Assembly (NCBI GenBank): GCA_963930655.1
Contig: OZ005608.1
Span: 5,828,001 to 5,892,000 of the forward strand
From: Myrica gale
Taxonomy: Eukaryota; Streptophyta; Magnoliopsida; Fagales; Myricaceae
DNA: 64,000 bases
Reading direction: 5' to 3'
The position numbers and the translations under genes are program-made. The notes beneath the pieces are model-generated. The model saw nothing but the letters and a program-made list of their open reading frames with translations, searched no databases and was not told where the DNA came from. Below are positions 31,087 through 44,366 of this stretch, one piece after another; position 1 is the stretch's first letter; each line of letters opens with the position of its first letter.

Positions 31087-34000
31087 TCAACAATGATCTG
31101 AATGTGACTCGTAGAAATCACTGGGGTAGGGAGACATGACCTCTTGCTCTAGCAACTGCAATACTTGGTTCATTGATGGCCGCTCATCTGGATTTGCATC
31201 TGTACACCTGGAAGCTATCTCTATAATTGCTTCTACAGTCTCCATATCTGCATCTGTGCACCTTTTATCCACAATGTCTTCTAATCGTTTTTGTCTCAAT
31301 AGCATATTCAACTGCAAATAATTTTAATGAATCTTGTAAATATCACTATCTGGAGAAGGAAGATTAAAAAAAAAGTAAATTTACACTACTTCTTCGAGTT
31401 CTGTATGACACTCATTGCATCATCTGCAGAGAAGTAGAGCATACAGAGGAAAATTGAGAAGAGCTTACCCACCCAACCACATTCAAGCCTCTTTTCACAA
31501 AGGATGGATCAGTAGGTCTCTTTCCAGTTACAAGCTCTAGCAAGAGAACTCCAAAGCTGTATACATCAGACTTCTCAGTGGCTCTTCCACTTTGTAGATA
31601 TTCTGTATTATAGTGACAAATAACATGGATCATCAAGCCACACCCTTCGGGATCAGTGAAATACGTTTTGTATTCTAGTTAATCAATCAATAGCGAGAAC
31701 TGATGAACATGGACTCTGTTCACAAAAACACTGGATACAATTCTTGAAAGTAGGAAAGAACACAATTTGAATACTCTAATACTCTCTGAACCATTTGAAA
31801 CTGCTGCCATTAAGCTAACTTTACACTCCTTTGGTGCTAATTTTCCACAGTGCCATCACTAAGACATTTTATTGTGGCCTACTGGATGCATGTCATTTGC
31901 TAATAATCGTTTCTAGAGTTCTAGCGATGACCACACCCTAAATTTGAGGTTCCATGGTTAAAAGACTCACACCCTAAATTTGAGGTTCCTTGGTTAAAAG
32001 ACTGCTAAGGACAATCTATTGCTTGGAAATCAAATAGATTCAAGTATACACAAGCCGAATGGTCCTAGCCAGTCGTAAAGCTGTGATGTGCCAGTAAAAC
32101 CATCACGTTGTGAGAATTTGTGAGATGCACAGCCCTGCTGTAGGTTTAGACCACATACTTTTTGGTAGCCCCAAGAAAGCTAGATTTACCTATCACCTGA
32201 AAAACTAGCAAGTCGCCATTATCTCCCAATCAATTATGTTCACCAAAGAGCAGATCTTAACTAACATCCAATAGTGTTGTTTGTTTTCATTCGGTCATAA
32301 AGTGAACTGTTTCAAGGTTGCGCATGTTCGAGAAAATTGTTCTCTGAATCACCCAAAACGCTTTTCCTCATATTCATTATAAGGAGTTCAAATTGAGATG
32401 AGGCCTCGTGGCCCTCATGGTATGTCATTTTGCCGGAACACCTGAAAAAAGTGACGTCAAATTGCATCCTCTATCGAAGAAACCATCACAAGACCACAAT
32501 ATAAATAGCAAGAAGTGCACATTAAACTAATAAAAGATTAAGTTTCTTCTCTTTTTTGGAGCGTAGATATCATGATGCCAAATCAAAACATGTACCTGGT
32601 GCTAAGTAACCAAAAGTGCCAGCAACCACAGTCGTAACATGGGCATCCTCGTCAACCAAAAGCTTCGCAAGACCAAAGTCTGATACACGAGGCTCCAAAT
32701 TTTCATCAAGGAGAATGTTGCTGGATTTTATGTCACGATGCACAATCTTTGGACAGCAGTCATAGTGCAAGTATGTTAGACCCCTGGCAGAACCAAGGGC
32801 TCTATCTTCAATCGGGCACCCCAATTCAAGGAACGATCTTCAGGTCCATGTTCTAAAAAGAACACCAAAACAACAGAAGTCAAATGACCAATGACATATT
32901 ATGTTACACGAGATGACTTGAATTCACATCTTGCAAACTTAAATTGATAGCAAAAACACAAAGGAAATAAAACTAAACAAACACCTAAAGTTCAGCTGCT
33001 TCAATCTAAGCAGAATAACTGAGAGGCAGCACTAAAGAGCAGTAAGGATTTTGGGCAGTACGATTGCCTAGCCTGGTAAGTAACTTTCGTAAGAAGTTCG
33101 TTCAATCTTTGATTGCTAATATTACTAGGAATTGCAAAGCACCGTTCAAAGAGATCAGTATTACAACAATCATGTGAGAATCAAAGAGAAACAAAAGCTC
33201 AAATACTGATGAACTTTACCAGCAAAACAAGAGCTGATTTGTACATTTGGTTCAAACACATTGGTTTCTTTAATTGCCACACAAAACTCCATGATTTAGA
33301 ATGTAAATAATAACCAGAAAGTCCAAAATTATGAAACGCACCATGCAAGAAATCATCTAAGCTGCCCATAGCCAAATAGTCATAGATAAGAAGCTTTGAA
33401 GCTGGGAGTCTGCAGTAACCCCGCAGGTTTACCAAATTTATGTGCTTGATGCTACCCAAGATCTCTAACTCCCTCTCAAACACTTGATCTGATCCTTCGC
33501 GACTTCGATCAATTCTTTTAACAGCAAATATTCCACAATCATTCATAACCATCCTGTATACAGTACCAAACCCTCCAGACCCAACAACATCCTCTTCATC
33601 AAGAGATTCCAGCTTGTCTACGATCTCAGATGACGGGTATGGCAAGTCACCATGGAAAGTAATAAGTTTTGTGCCTTTTCATAAGTCAAGGTTTATTGTC
33701 AATTACAAAACAGATGAAAAAAAAGGATGAAATGCTCAGATTTTAGAAAGCATCAAGCTCACTTGTATCTCGTTGGACTTGCTTTTTGACCTCCGTATAT
33801 CTCCTAGCTGCTCTTTCCTTCTTTGAAAGCAACCAAACCCAGAGTACAGCAAGGATAACAACAAGTGCAAGGCCCATTGTGGACATTGCACCGATCAGCA
33901 CTCCTTTGAGGTAGTGAGAAGATCGCTTGGTAGGGACTGCAGAAAACCCACAACAAACAAACAAGAATTACCTTGTGGATATCCAATTGAAATATACTGA

Positions 34001-35964
34001 ATGTGATTTTACAGAACTAGACACCAGATCTCATCGGACAATTCGTTAACCAACTAGAACCCAATAAACACTACTTAGAACTTGCCTGCTGCTTCATCAC
34101 TCTCAGCGTGTGGTAGCACTACGGGGAATCCCATTGAAGTCCTACATGGCCTGTGTACTTGTCGGCCACAAAGGTCAAGATTTCCAAAAAACCTATGCAC
34201 AAGCAGTGCAGCTTTTAACAAACACGACAGTAATGGATCATAAAACAATAAACACAAAAGACTAAAGAAGGCAGGCTATAGAAGTTGTTCACAAATGTTA
34301 CTACTGCATGGAAGTATACACTAAAAAGTTTCTGGATGCTGACAACTATTGCAGGCGTGTGAATACTGCCTTTGTGATCTCGAGACAATAACCTAAGACT
34401 AATAAATTACTCCCTTCCTGTACCTACCTTTTCATAAGAAACAAAAATAGAACAGAGGAAATGACAGGGAGAATAGAAGTGCCAAAGTAGGAAATGCTAA
34501 AGGGATACTGCTAAAATTACTGATATCAAGTCAAGGCATCCACATGCTAACCTCTATATTTCCAGTCGGATCATTTCCATAAAAAATTAGTACACAAGTC
34601 TCAAATGATTTGAAGCCATATAGTATACAGTAGCGGAGACATATCAACCCAGCATCTCAATATGCAATGCAGACTTATATAGCTTAGTACTTCCCTCCTC
34701 ATCCAAACTCCAAAAAGACCAAATCACATTTCACCATGTTTCATACTTCATTGTCACATCACCCAAACTGGGCAATCAGCCTGTGCCTAAGAATCGATAG
34801 CTGCTGCTTACGCTTTACAAGCTATTAATTACTGGTGCTCCAGGGAAAAAAAACTTCTACATGCATGCCTTATATTCAAATGATGACAGAGGTAACAACT
34901 GGATGACATGATAAAACAGTACTCACGACGCATTCCCAAATGTGCTTAGAGCTCCAAAATCTGGGATCTCACCAGAAAAAAAGTTTGTGGACAAGTTCCT
35001 AAGATAAATTAGAGAAAGACAAACAATCAAGCCATCGTCACTTTTCTTATACTATAAAATGAATAAGAAACAAACTGTGCCCAAAGCTACTAATATTGTT
35101 ACACTTACAGAAGGCGCAAATGTGTTAGACGGCCAATAGAGGAAGGTATAGCCCCCTTCAACGAATTGCTTGATATATTCCTATATTTGGTTTCTCATGT
35201 TAGAAAATTATCAAAGATTAACCATATTAACTAGGTGACAAATAGTTCCAGCCACAAAGCAATGAGTGACAAACAAAAAGCAGTATACACATATTTGTGC
35301 ATTCTAATAAGTTGGAGGAATTGAATAACAAGAACTACAACGTAGTGTCTAACACAAAAAGAAAGGGTACAAGGTAGTGCCAAAGATAATTTCCCCTCAA
35401 GTACCTAAAAGGGGAATAGGGGGAGGCGAGACAATACATATAATCAAACAGAAAATAATCGCAAACCAAAAAATTAAAAAGCAAAAAAAGGTTAGGGCAC
35501 CAGATGACATACAAAGCTCTGAGCTCAGTACAATTTGTAATTTCATTAGGGATAATCCCATGTAAGCCGTTCTGGTGAAGTGCCCTGTCCACCACCAAAA
35601 AGAACAAAAAGTTAAAAGCAATTGTTGGGGAGAAATGCAAATTATGGACGAAGCAGTCTTGATTAATCTCTTTGATTGTGTATTTTCATGAGATCATTAG
35701 ATTGAGGAACAAAGAAAAAAGGCGAAAATGTGCATTGGACTACAAAATAAAAATAAAATAAAAATAGATCTTCAGAGGGAAGTTCCTCTTTAATATTTGC
35801 TTCCTCCCACCAAGTTCTCAAGAACCGTACAATTACATCTACCCAAATATGGAAGACGAAATGCAATGGGGCTTACCATCTTGAGTTAGAGCAAGAGAAC
35901 AAGGGCTCAAAATGGCAGCTGCAAAAATAATAGGCAAGACCCGAACAAGCATGCGCATTTCCAT
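31087..35964 (-). pseudogene. FEI-type LRR receptor-like kinase, decayed
   Basis: Recognisable exons (minus): 35877-35964 signal peptide (MEMRMLVRVLPIIFAAAILS); 35513-35584 LRR; 35404 downward LRR start then divergence; 35109-35180 LRR; 34927-34998 LRR; 34086-34192 (GNLDLCGRQVHRPC; GC donor); 33763-33936 transmembrane; 33342-33674 kinase start ([17 protein letters not shown]); 32596-32852 ([14 protein letters not shown]); 31469-31602; 31087-31311 to the stop. FEI kinases are cell-surface proteins acting in wall synthesis. Three lesions argue against function: the LRRNT/first-LRR exon is absent between 35585 and 35876, so exon 1 joins out of frame; the third LRR exon loses homology after about 25 nt; and a 2-nt insertion near 32800 shifts the frame just before the catalytic loop. 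All other exons keep correct phases, so decay is recent or partial. A truncated product or assembly error is possible. Confidence 0.85.
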
Positions 35965-37056
35965 CTTCCTTCCGGGAGGGTTTACTGGGTAAAGTTTTTA
36001 GTTTTGTGGTTTGTCGGAACACCGAGTCACTGTGGAAGCAAAGAAATGAGGGGGAAGTGTGCGGCGAAGCGAATCTTTTATGATAACAGTGGTGGGTGGA
36101 GTGGAATTGAAGGGGGAGTCGTGATGATGGTGGAGGATTTATCATGAGAATTGGATTAAAGTAATAATTATTTGAAGCACAGAGAGGGAGAGAGAGGGAG
36201 GGAGTTCACTTTTTTATGTTTTTGAGCAGAGCAAAAGTTGGCATTGAAACTCGAGCAGAAAAAAGTAGCCGTTGTCCGGTGAAAATTTCAACAAACAAAA
36301 AAAAGTCAGGAAGGGGACTTTAAGCTCTATTTCTCGACTCGGAAAATTCGGAAACTCGCCGGTCTTTAAAGAACACGTATACAAACTACCATTTGAAGCA
36401 AGGGGCCAACCCTAACGTAAAGTGTATTATATATATATATATTCCTGCGTAGAGAGTCCCGGACATTTTAAACACACCGGTTGCCTGAAAAGGCCTTTCA
36501 ACATCTATTCGAAAAAGTCGAGGTTGCAGTGTACGTGTCTGCTGACCCTTTTAAGGAAGCAAATAGCTTAATGGTGGATTTATAGGCTAAAACATAAATT
36601 AAAAATGATTAAAATTAATTTATTTTATAATTAGATATCGTAATATTGAAGAAAATGACGGAAATTGTCCAAGTTAATTAATTTGAAAATTATTGTTCAC
36701 CCGCGAATGAGAGCCATCAAGTACAGGTTGACCGCTACATGAACAGGTCGATCCCCACCGGCCACCTCCCAACCGGAAAATCATTCCCCCCACCAGCCAC
36801 CTCCCAACCGCATATGAATAATTAAATAATGTCATCGATTGTCCACGTATCAGTACATTCTAGCCACATAATATTTATACATTATGTTCATATTTTCTTG
36901 TTCTTTTACCAGCTCCTTTTTTTAGGTAGGAGCAGGAAGTTTAGAGGACGACACTTGTTTATGCTATAGTTTCGTGCTCGCCGCAAAACTTTCAGACGAT
37001 ATAACTTGGGTTCTAAAGCTGACGATTTTTTCCTTGTATTGCCTGTAACTCGGTTT
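35965..37056. other. Upstream region of receptor kinase relic
   Basis: Contains GA-rich and AT microsatellite patches ((AT)n at about 36427-36442). No gene recognised. Confidence 0.45.
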
Positions 37057-37368
37057 GTTTTGGGATACGATTGATTTGAGTAAAAATGTAGGATTTTAGA
37101 GAAATTGTGAATATTTATGTTGAATAGTGTTTTAGTGTTTTATTGATGTTTGTGTCAAGTAGAGAGATAAATGATTTGATGTAATTGTTTAATAAAAAAA
37201 TATTAGAGTTATGTGAAAAAGTATAGAGAAAAAAAATTTTAAAAAGTAAAAAGTCGTTGGAGATTGTGTAAAATGTATTGGTGTTTGTGTTTGAATTCTG
37301 AATATGTTCGCTGGTAGTTTTGTGAATATATTTGAATCCTGAAAAAATATAGAAAACGAACATAACCT
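37057..37368. mobile_element. MITE-like AT-rich element
   Basis: The left ggtttgttttgggata and right aaaacgaacataacc are imperfect inverted ends around an AT-rich body with tgaatatttatg and tggtgtttgtgt words shared with the elements at 636-1030 and 38144-38697. Termini are approximate. Confidence 0.5.
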
Positions 37369-37539
37369 TGAGCAATTTTGTGTGCCCTCATGATGAATGT
37401 CTTCGCCGGTCAGATTGTTATTGCGGCTACACTCAAATAGACGGACCTATCTGCATATACATTGCGTCAACCCGTCCCCAATTCCAGCTGAACTTCTTCA
37501 GCCCATCCATCAGAAGTGAGCCACATGTCATTTGGTTTA

Positions 37540-37735
37540 CGGTGACACAAAATTTAAGTGGTTCGGTCTATATATTTATATCTACTGTGAAATGCCCAAC
37601 TGGGCTTATTGCTTATTTCACTTATATTTTTGATGAGATTATATAAGGCTTTATTTATAAGTCTTTAGATACAATAGCTTACATTACTTTAATAATACAG
37701 GACTCTCAACTTTAATACATAGATGCAATAATAAT
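37540..37735. mobile_element. LTR-like fragment with ttaagtggttcggtct motif
   Basis: Starts with the same ttaagtggttcggtct word and an actgtgaaa.gccc follow-on as the TRIM LTRs at 9826-11712, then diverges. Probably a remnant of a related LTR. Confidence 0.45.
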
Positions 37736-38143
37736 CGGTGCTCTTCATACTATTGTTTTGGAACCGAACAAAATGTGGACATAATGTCGGTGCCCCACTC
37801 CCTGCAGTGGGTATGCAAATCCCTCCACCCAACTTCTTCTCTGCATTCGTTGTGCTGGACTCTGATAAATCACTAATTAATTATTTTCCCTTTTTTGAAT
37901 TTTACTTTCACCCAATTGCTTTAGGCATTCCCGCCAAAGAAGAGCAAAATGAAAACCATCATAAAATAACTTTGGCCAAATTACAATATATTAATATTTT
38001 TTCTATGGAAAAGGATAATTAAGGGGTTGGGGTTAGGCCCCAACAGTCATACAAGGACTGCAAATATGGGCCAAAGACCCAAAACCAAAGCAACTTTTGA
38101 AATCACTCCTGAAACCTAATTCCACCGGTTAAACATCTAGGTT

Positions 38144-38697
38144 ATGTTCGCGTTGAAGAATTTTGTAAGATTTGAAGAGTTTTGTGAATATTTATGTGTT
38201 GTTAAAGTTGTATTGGTGTTTGTGTAGAGATTGATGATGTGTAAAAAATAATGATGATGTTTAAAATTATTTTTATTATTTTTTGAATTTATTTTTATTA
38301 TTTTACTAAAATTTGAATATTTTAAAGATATTTAACAAAAAAAAACACAAAATCACAAAACGACAAAGTGAGATAAAGTCACAATTGCTTTTGTGAAGAC
38401 AGAGGCCATTTTGTTCGACGATGATTCAAAGCGGCGCAGGGGACAAGACGCACTGGCGCAGGGGACATAACAGCTTTGCTGCAGTCCGGATGCAGGAGTA
38501 GGGTCATAATCTCATTTTACCCTTAACGTTTTCTGTTCTTTACGCTTTGTTTGAGGGGCTTTTAGTCATTAAACGTCAACTTTTGCAGGGCATTTTCGGA
38601 ATGTTTTATGTTGAATCCTAATGCAGCTGAAACTCGCCGAACATGAACGAGTTCGGATGCGAATCCTCCGATAATTTACAAAACGAACATGACCCTA
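38144..38697. mobile_element. Tourist-like MITE with enlarged interior
   Basis: Ends ggttatgttcgcgttgaag and aaaacgaacatgacc are inverted and flanked by CTA. The first 150 bp resemble the outer MITE at 636-1030. The middle (about 38345-38620) is less AT-rich, contains a gcgcaggggaca direct repeat, and may be a second insertion. Confidence 0.55.
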
Positions 38698-40376
38698 GTG
38701 TTAAGACTTTAGCACCATGTAGGGTTAGGCAAATAATTCGTACATAAGGGTAATTTCTGATTCTGATTCCGGTACATACAATCTGGTTCTAATAAAAAAA
38801 TGGCTCAAATGAAGAAAGGATTTTGTTTTTCGATACCTATAATTTTATTTTATATTTTAAAATTTAGATGAATGTTTATTGTAAATTTTAGATGAATATT
38901 TATTTTATATTTTATCTATAGTTAATTTATAATATATGACAAAAAATTTGACCAAAATTCCGATCCAAAATGCCTAAAAGCCCATTCGTGCCAAAAAAAA
39001 TTGGCCAAAAAAGCTCACGTATGAAAACTAAAATTTCTGCGTAATGAACCACTACGATTTCATCCGTTCTAATACCTACCATTTATACCATTTAATTAGT
39101 TGTGATGACAACAAAGATATTTGAAATGGGTGAAAATTTATTTGCCACGTTGCATGCATGTTGACTATCGAAGTCCATGCAAGTCCACTCTAAAATCTCT
39201 ATCCAATATAAAGGTGGTATTTGCTTCTCAAAAATTTAATAAAATAATATCTCTCTTCATTAAATTATCTATTTTTATTTTAATAATTATAAAAAATTCA
39301 TTCAAATTAATTATATAATTCTTTCACTTTTTTCACCCATTCTAAACCAACATTTTGGTCATCGCGAATAGCATTAAATCACAGCCACTCCATGAAAATT
39401 GCCCTGTTGATATCACCAGGGATACAACCATTTCTGAGCGCTTTTGGGGAGTGCAGTCCGGGCTTAAATAGTAGACATTGTAATTATGAGCAGAAGAAAA
39501 CATGATTAGATAAAGTAGGTTCCTCAGAGAAAAAAAGAAGAAGACAAAGTACTGAAAGACTGAAAGTAGGTTCCTAACTTCCAAGAGATATAGTGAGATA
39601 CGGAAAAAGAAAAAAAGGAAAATGCAACTTATACTTCTTCGGGCCAGCAGAGAAAGACCCTCCACCCGCTTCTCCTCGTGCTTTTCCTAGAAAACGAAGA
39701 GGATGGAAAGCTACCATGTACATCATGGGTAACACCCAAACTTACCATTCACAAGTATCTTCTGATATCATTTCTGCTTGAATGAAGTGTTTTTTAGGTA
39801 ACAAATCATTCGAGAAGTTCGCATCGCTTTATATCCAAATATAACAGTTGAGCTGTCTATATAACACAACACAACTTCTTTTGTTCAGAGAAAGAGAACG
39901 AGATTGTTAATTTTTCAATAAATACTCTCGCTTACGACGGATGAATATTCTAACTTATTATTATTATTATTATAATAGTCATTACTTGTATTATTTTCAA
40001 AATTCTTCCTTTCGCCTTTTAGGATAGATTCATCCAAATAGGAATAGGTACCACAACGAATCTGTTCAGGTACTCACTGGAATTTTTTTTTATTCCGGAA
40101 TTGAAATCGAAAATTCCATTCAACATGTCGGCTTTTTTAGATCTATTTTTTTAGGCCAAAATTTTGGAAGATTTTTCATTTATCTATCGTAACATAACAA
40201 TAAATGTAAATATTTATCAAAAATCTAGTTTCTAAAATAAACATTCAAGCAAATTTCATATATTATACTTTATTTTGAGCTCTATTTTTAAAAAAAAAAA
40301 ACCTTTCATGGTGTCCTAGTCATGGTGCTTTGTTTGCTTCATGATGAGAAAAATTAGAATGCAACACAAGTGTTAG
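38698..40376. other. Degenerate repeats; no gene recognised
   Basis: Patches at 38730-39090 and 40030-40160 contain ttccggtac and aaattcc words resembling the hAT-like element at 25888-27227 and are probably decayed relatives. A (TTA)n run lies near 39957-39973. A minus/plus coding-like patch at about 39590-39780 was not recognised. Confidence 0.4.
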
Positions 40377-41065
40377 AGAAGATTTTGCGAGTTTGAGACC
40401 AAAAAATAGCACAAAAAGGAAAGAAAATTCACGACCCAATTCGTTCCTAAAAACCCATCTCTTTCCACCTCGATATTTGTTTGCAGTCGAACCCATTTGT
40501 GATAGGCTTTTGAGGGCTAAAAGTGCAAATCCTTATTGGGCCCACCGATTACTACCCTCGTCTTTGGACTCGATAGTGGGCTCAGATGCATCTTGTAGAC
40601 TCCGCACCAGCACCACGAGATATCCCGTGTAAATTGTTATCGGACCTGGCAATCATTTGTTAGGGTCCTGCATAATGAGACATCACTGGCCGCAGTGACC
40701 TCTTGCTCTAGCAACTGCAATACTCGGCTCATTGATGGCCGATCATCTTCGATTTGCATCCGTGCAACTGGAAGCTATCCGGGCACCTTTTATCTACAAC
40801 GTCTTCCAATCGTTTTTTCTCAATAGCATATTCATCTGCAAATAATTAGATGAATCTTGTAAATATCACTATCTGGAGAACGAAAACAACCAAGTAAAAA
40901 TTTACATAATTTCGAGTTCTGAATTGACGACACTCGTTGCATTATCTGCGGAGAAGTAGAGCACCCAGAGGAAGAGTGAGAAGAGCTTACCCACCCAACC
41001 ACATTCTGACATTCAGGCCTATTTTCACAAACGATGGATTAGTAGGTATCTTTTTTGTTAAAAAA
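40377..41065 (-). repeat. Rearranged duplicate of the CPL4-like/receptor kinase block
   Basis: Bases 40377-40620 match the CPL4-like upstream region (28402-28829, without its MITE). Bases 40690-41065 match the 3' end of the receptor kinase relic (31130-31530), including its last intron and parts of its last two exons. The kinase copy has lost pieces of coding sequence (for example the VEAIIEIASR part near 40780), so it is a dead fragment. The whole phosphatase gene (about 28830-31130) is missing between the two parts. Confidence 0.85.
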
Positions 41066-41143
41066 AACTCTCACTTATGGTGGTGAAAGAATAACTTGGT
41101 TACATACTCGGAAAGACAAAATAAAGGACCAAAAAATGCAAAC

Positions 41144-43888
41144 TGATGATGCCAATAAATCATCGCGGTGTTCGGAAGCCGGATGATGTCAAGAATCACC
41201 AATATGCTCGGTAGCCAAGTGAACCTGCAAGAATCACCGAGGGGGTGACCTCGGGTCCGGAGACTCCGACGGCCAAGTTAGATACGAAGAAGAAGAATTA
41301 TTAGAGAAGTAAGACTTGAGAGAATATCAGATGATTCGATATGAAGGAGAGTACCTGACTATTTATATAGAGAGGTGGTAGAGTCACAAAGGGAGTCTTA
41401 AAGGTATGGTCTTCAGGACTCCTCATCTTACCTGGAGTCCTGAAGTCTCTAAAATCCTCATCTTACCTGGAGTCCTGAAGTATCTAACATCATTATCTGA
41501 CCAGGAGTCTTGTTGTAGAATTGTATTAGAAGAGCGCCACCGGCAATTCAAATATGCATGAGGAGTCCTCGGATAGTCAAGTCTTCTATGTGAGATCGGA
41601 TTACAGGTGTCAACGCGCGGTCGACTACTCGGGGTTACTAACCGGCTAATCAGCCCGAGCCCGAGTGGTCTGGTCGAGCCGAGTATTTCATGGCCCATCA
41701 GTAGTCTCCCCATTTTCAACCGAAAAAATAATGTAGGTTGGACCGAAGATCAAGTCCCTGATTGGGTCAGTTGTCCTGTTGAGATTCAGTTCTGAGCAGG
41801 GTACTTTGGAGTAGTTCAGCTGCTGGTAAGATCAAAGTCTCGAGCAAGGTTTTCAGTAGAGTTCGACCAGATCTGAAAAGAAGGGGGCGGTATCGTATCC
41901 GGAGACTCTGACGGCAAAGTTAGATCCCAAAAGGCATTTAGTATTGAAAGAGTAATTGAGCCTGAGAAAATATAAATGGGAACTCGATCAAGGTCCCTCT
42001 GGCAATTGCAAGTTAGACCAGCCGCTCGAAGCTTGTCCGAGGCGGGGGTACTCGATCGGGGTGCCTTTGGCACTGGCGAGTTAAAACAACCGCTCAGAGC
42101 TTGTCCGGGGCGGGGGTATTCAATCAGGGTGCCTTTGGCACTAGCGAGTTAGACCCGCCGCTCGAAACTTGTCCGAGGCGGGGGTACTCGATTGGGGTGC
42201 GTTTGACACTTTGTAAAGAACGACTAGATATCTGAATTATCAGATAAAATAAAGCCACAAACTTGTCATGTTAGATAAAATACAATGAAATAGTCAGGAT
42301 AGGTAAACAGAAATTGTCAATAAGATATCTGGGTCGCTGAGACCAAGGGGTGTCTGTGGCATAATAACAATAGTGATGTTCTCGGCACTGACATCAAGTC
42401 TCGAACAGGATACTCGGAGGAGTTGACCATCTGGGGGGATCTTGTCCCCGGTATGGTGCTCGGCGCTATCGGGCTTCTGCGGGGATCTTGTCCCGACAAG
42501 ACATGTGATCGAGTCAAGCCTGTGAGGATCTTGTCCCGGACATGGTACTCTGCACATAAAAGATAAATCTAATAGCTCGTTATGTTAAATAAAATACTAC
42601 GAAATTCTGAGGGTAGGTAAAGAGATAAGATTTCAGGGTCGCTGAGACCAAGGGGTGCCTATGGCACAGTAACATTATCAGTGCTCTCGGCACTGTCGCG
42701 CCTCTATAGGGATGTTGTCCTGAGCATGGCATGTAATCGAGTCAAGCCTGTGTGGATCTTATCTCGGGCAGGGTGCTCTGCATAGAAAAGATAAATCTAA
42801 TAGCTCGTTATGTTAAATAAAATATAACGAAATTCTCAGGGTAGATAAAGAGATAAGATTTTTGGGTCGCTGAGACCAAGAGGTGCATGTGGCACAGTAA
42901 CATTATCGGTGCTCTCGCCACTGTCGAGCCTCTGCGAGGATGTTGTCCCGGGCAGGGCATGTGATCGAGGCAAGCCTGTGGGAAGCTTGTCCCGGGCGGA
43001 GCGCTCGGCGGAGTTCCCCTCTGTAGAGGTACTCAGCATTTTTAGATCTCTGTAGGGTTGCGCCTCTGTAGGGCGAGTGATCGAGGCAAGCTTGCGGGTA
43101 GCATGTCCCGGGCGGTGCGCTCGGCGGAGTTGACCCTCTGTAGGGGTACTCGGTATTATTAGACCTCTGTAGGGTTGGACCTTTGCGGGGATTTTTTCCC
43201 GGGCAGGGTGCTCTGCTTAGAAAAGATAAATCCAACAGGTTGTTATGTTAAATAAGATAAATATTAGATGTTAAGATAAACGAGGTTAGACAAAGAGATG
43301 TTATCAGTAGCCTGATAAATTAAATATGTGTAGGACTTTCCCAATTCGATCACGTTGTATAGGTCGGGCTAATCTGGTGAATAAGTTTCTCCACGGTCTG
43401 GACCAAGGTGGTCAGTTATACATCGTTGTTGGGGGCGAGATCCGAGTTTGTCACAACGTCCCTATTGAGGATGAATTCTGTGTTTGTGACCAGAGGTGGC
43501 TAGTCGTTCTTCGGTATTCCTACAGAGGAATGCATTATGATGAAAGAAGGATGCACATGAGGTGGTTGAAAGCTGCTGTGGTGAGCGTAAAGTGTTTGGA
43601 TGTGGCTTTTTTTGAGGATTTCCACAGACGACGCCAACTGATGATGCCAAGAAATCACCACAGTGCTCGGAAACTTGATGAAGTCAAGAATCACCAATAT
43701 GCTCGAAAGCCAAGTGAACCTGCAAGAATCACCGAGGGGGATGGCCTCGGGTCCGGAGACTCAGACGGCCAAGTTAGATATGGAGAAGATGAATTATTAG
43801 AGAAGTAAGACTTGAGAGAATATCAGATGATTCAATATGAATGAGAATATCTGGCTATTTATATAGGGAGGTGGTAGAGTCAATATCT
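41144..43888 (-). mobile_element. Non-autonomous LTR retroelement with internal tandem repeats
   Basis: The left LTR (41144-41700, 557 bp) starts tgatgatgcc and ends ggcccatca. The right LTR (from 43639) repeats the first about 250 bp and is truncated near 43888. On the minus strand a TTGGCGTCGTCTGTGGAA leader (RC of about 43620-43637), similar to the primer region of plant Ty3/gypsy elements, follows the 5' LTR. A purine tract aaaatggggag precedes the 3' LTR (RC of about 41707-41717). The 1.94-kb interior lacks gag/pol domains and is largely made of degenerate repeats. Confidence 0.75.
42030..43230. repeat. Degenerate tandem repeats inside the LTR element
   Basis: Repeated modules: a shorter one with ggcgggggtactcgat, ggggtgc.tttggcact and gcgagttagacc (three copies at about 42040-42210), and a longer one of roughly 230-300 bp with gggtcgctgagaccaag, ggcacagtaacattatc, ctcggcactgtcg and gataaatctaatagctcgtt (at least three copies at about 42240-43230). 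Confidence 0.75.
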
Positions 43889-44158
43889 AGCTATTGAGCT
43901 TGGTCTTCAAAGTTGTTCGAAGAAAAAAACATCATTTCTATTGCTGCAAAAATCACCACCCAAGCTGTCGTAACTCCATGCAAGACTGACGAACAAAACA
44001 AAAAATGTACATAAACAAGATAGAGAACGAGAATAAAAAATAAAAAACACCTGATACCCAATTGAGGATTAAGCATCAAATCGTAGTTCTTATGTCCCTT
44101 GGATATCATCTATCCCGGTTTCTTAATGTCACAATCGACCAACAAACACAGACTCTTT

Positions 44159-44366
44159 GGGGGCGTTTGTTTCCCAATTTTTCCAACCCTCAACATTTCC
44201 AGCAATCATAAAATAATATCTCTCTCCTCATTAAATTATAAAATAATATTATACTATTCAATTAAATCTTCTCTCTCCTCACTTTTTTATAAAATACTAT
44301 ATTTTTTCACAAACCCCAATATCCAAAATTTCCAAAATCTCAATATTTCCACAAACAAACGCCCCA
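44159..44366. mobile_element. Tourist-like MITE
   Basis: Inverted ends gggggcgtttgtttccc and cacaaacaaacgcccc enclose an AT-rich body with tctctcctcatt and ctctctcctcacttttt words of the same family. Confidence 0.7.

Noticed and set aside
39593-39781. Possible exon with PPPASPRAFPRKRRG
   Set aside because: No splice context, neighbouring exon or recognisable family; left unannotated.
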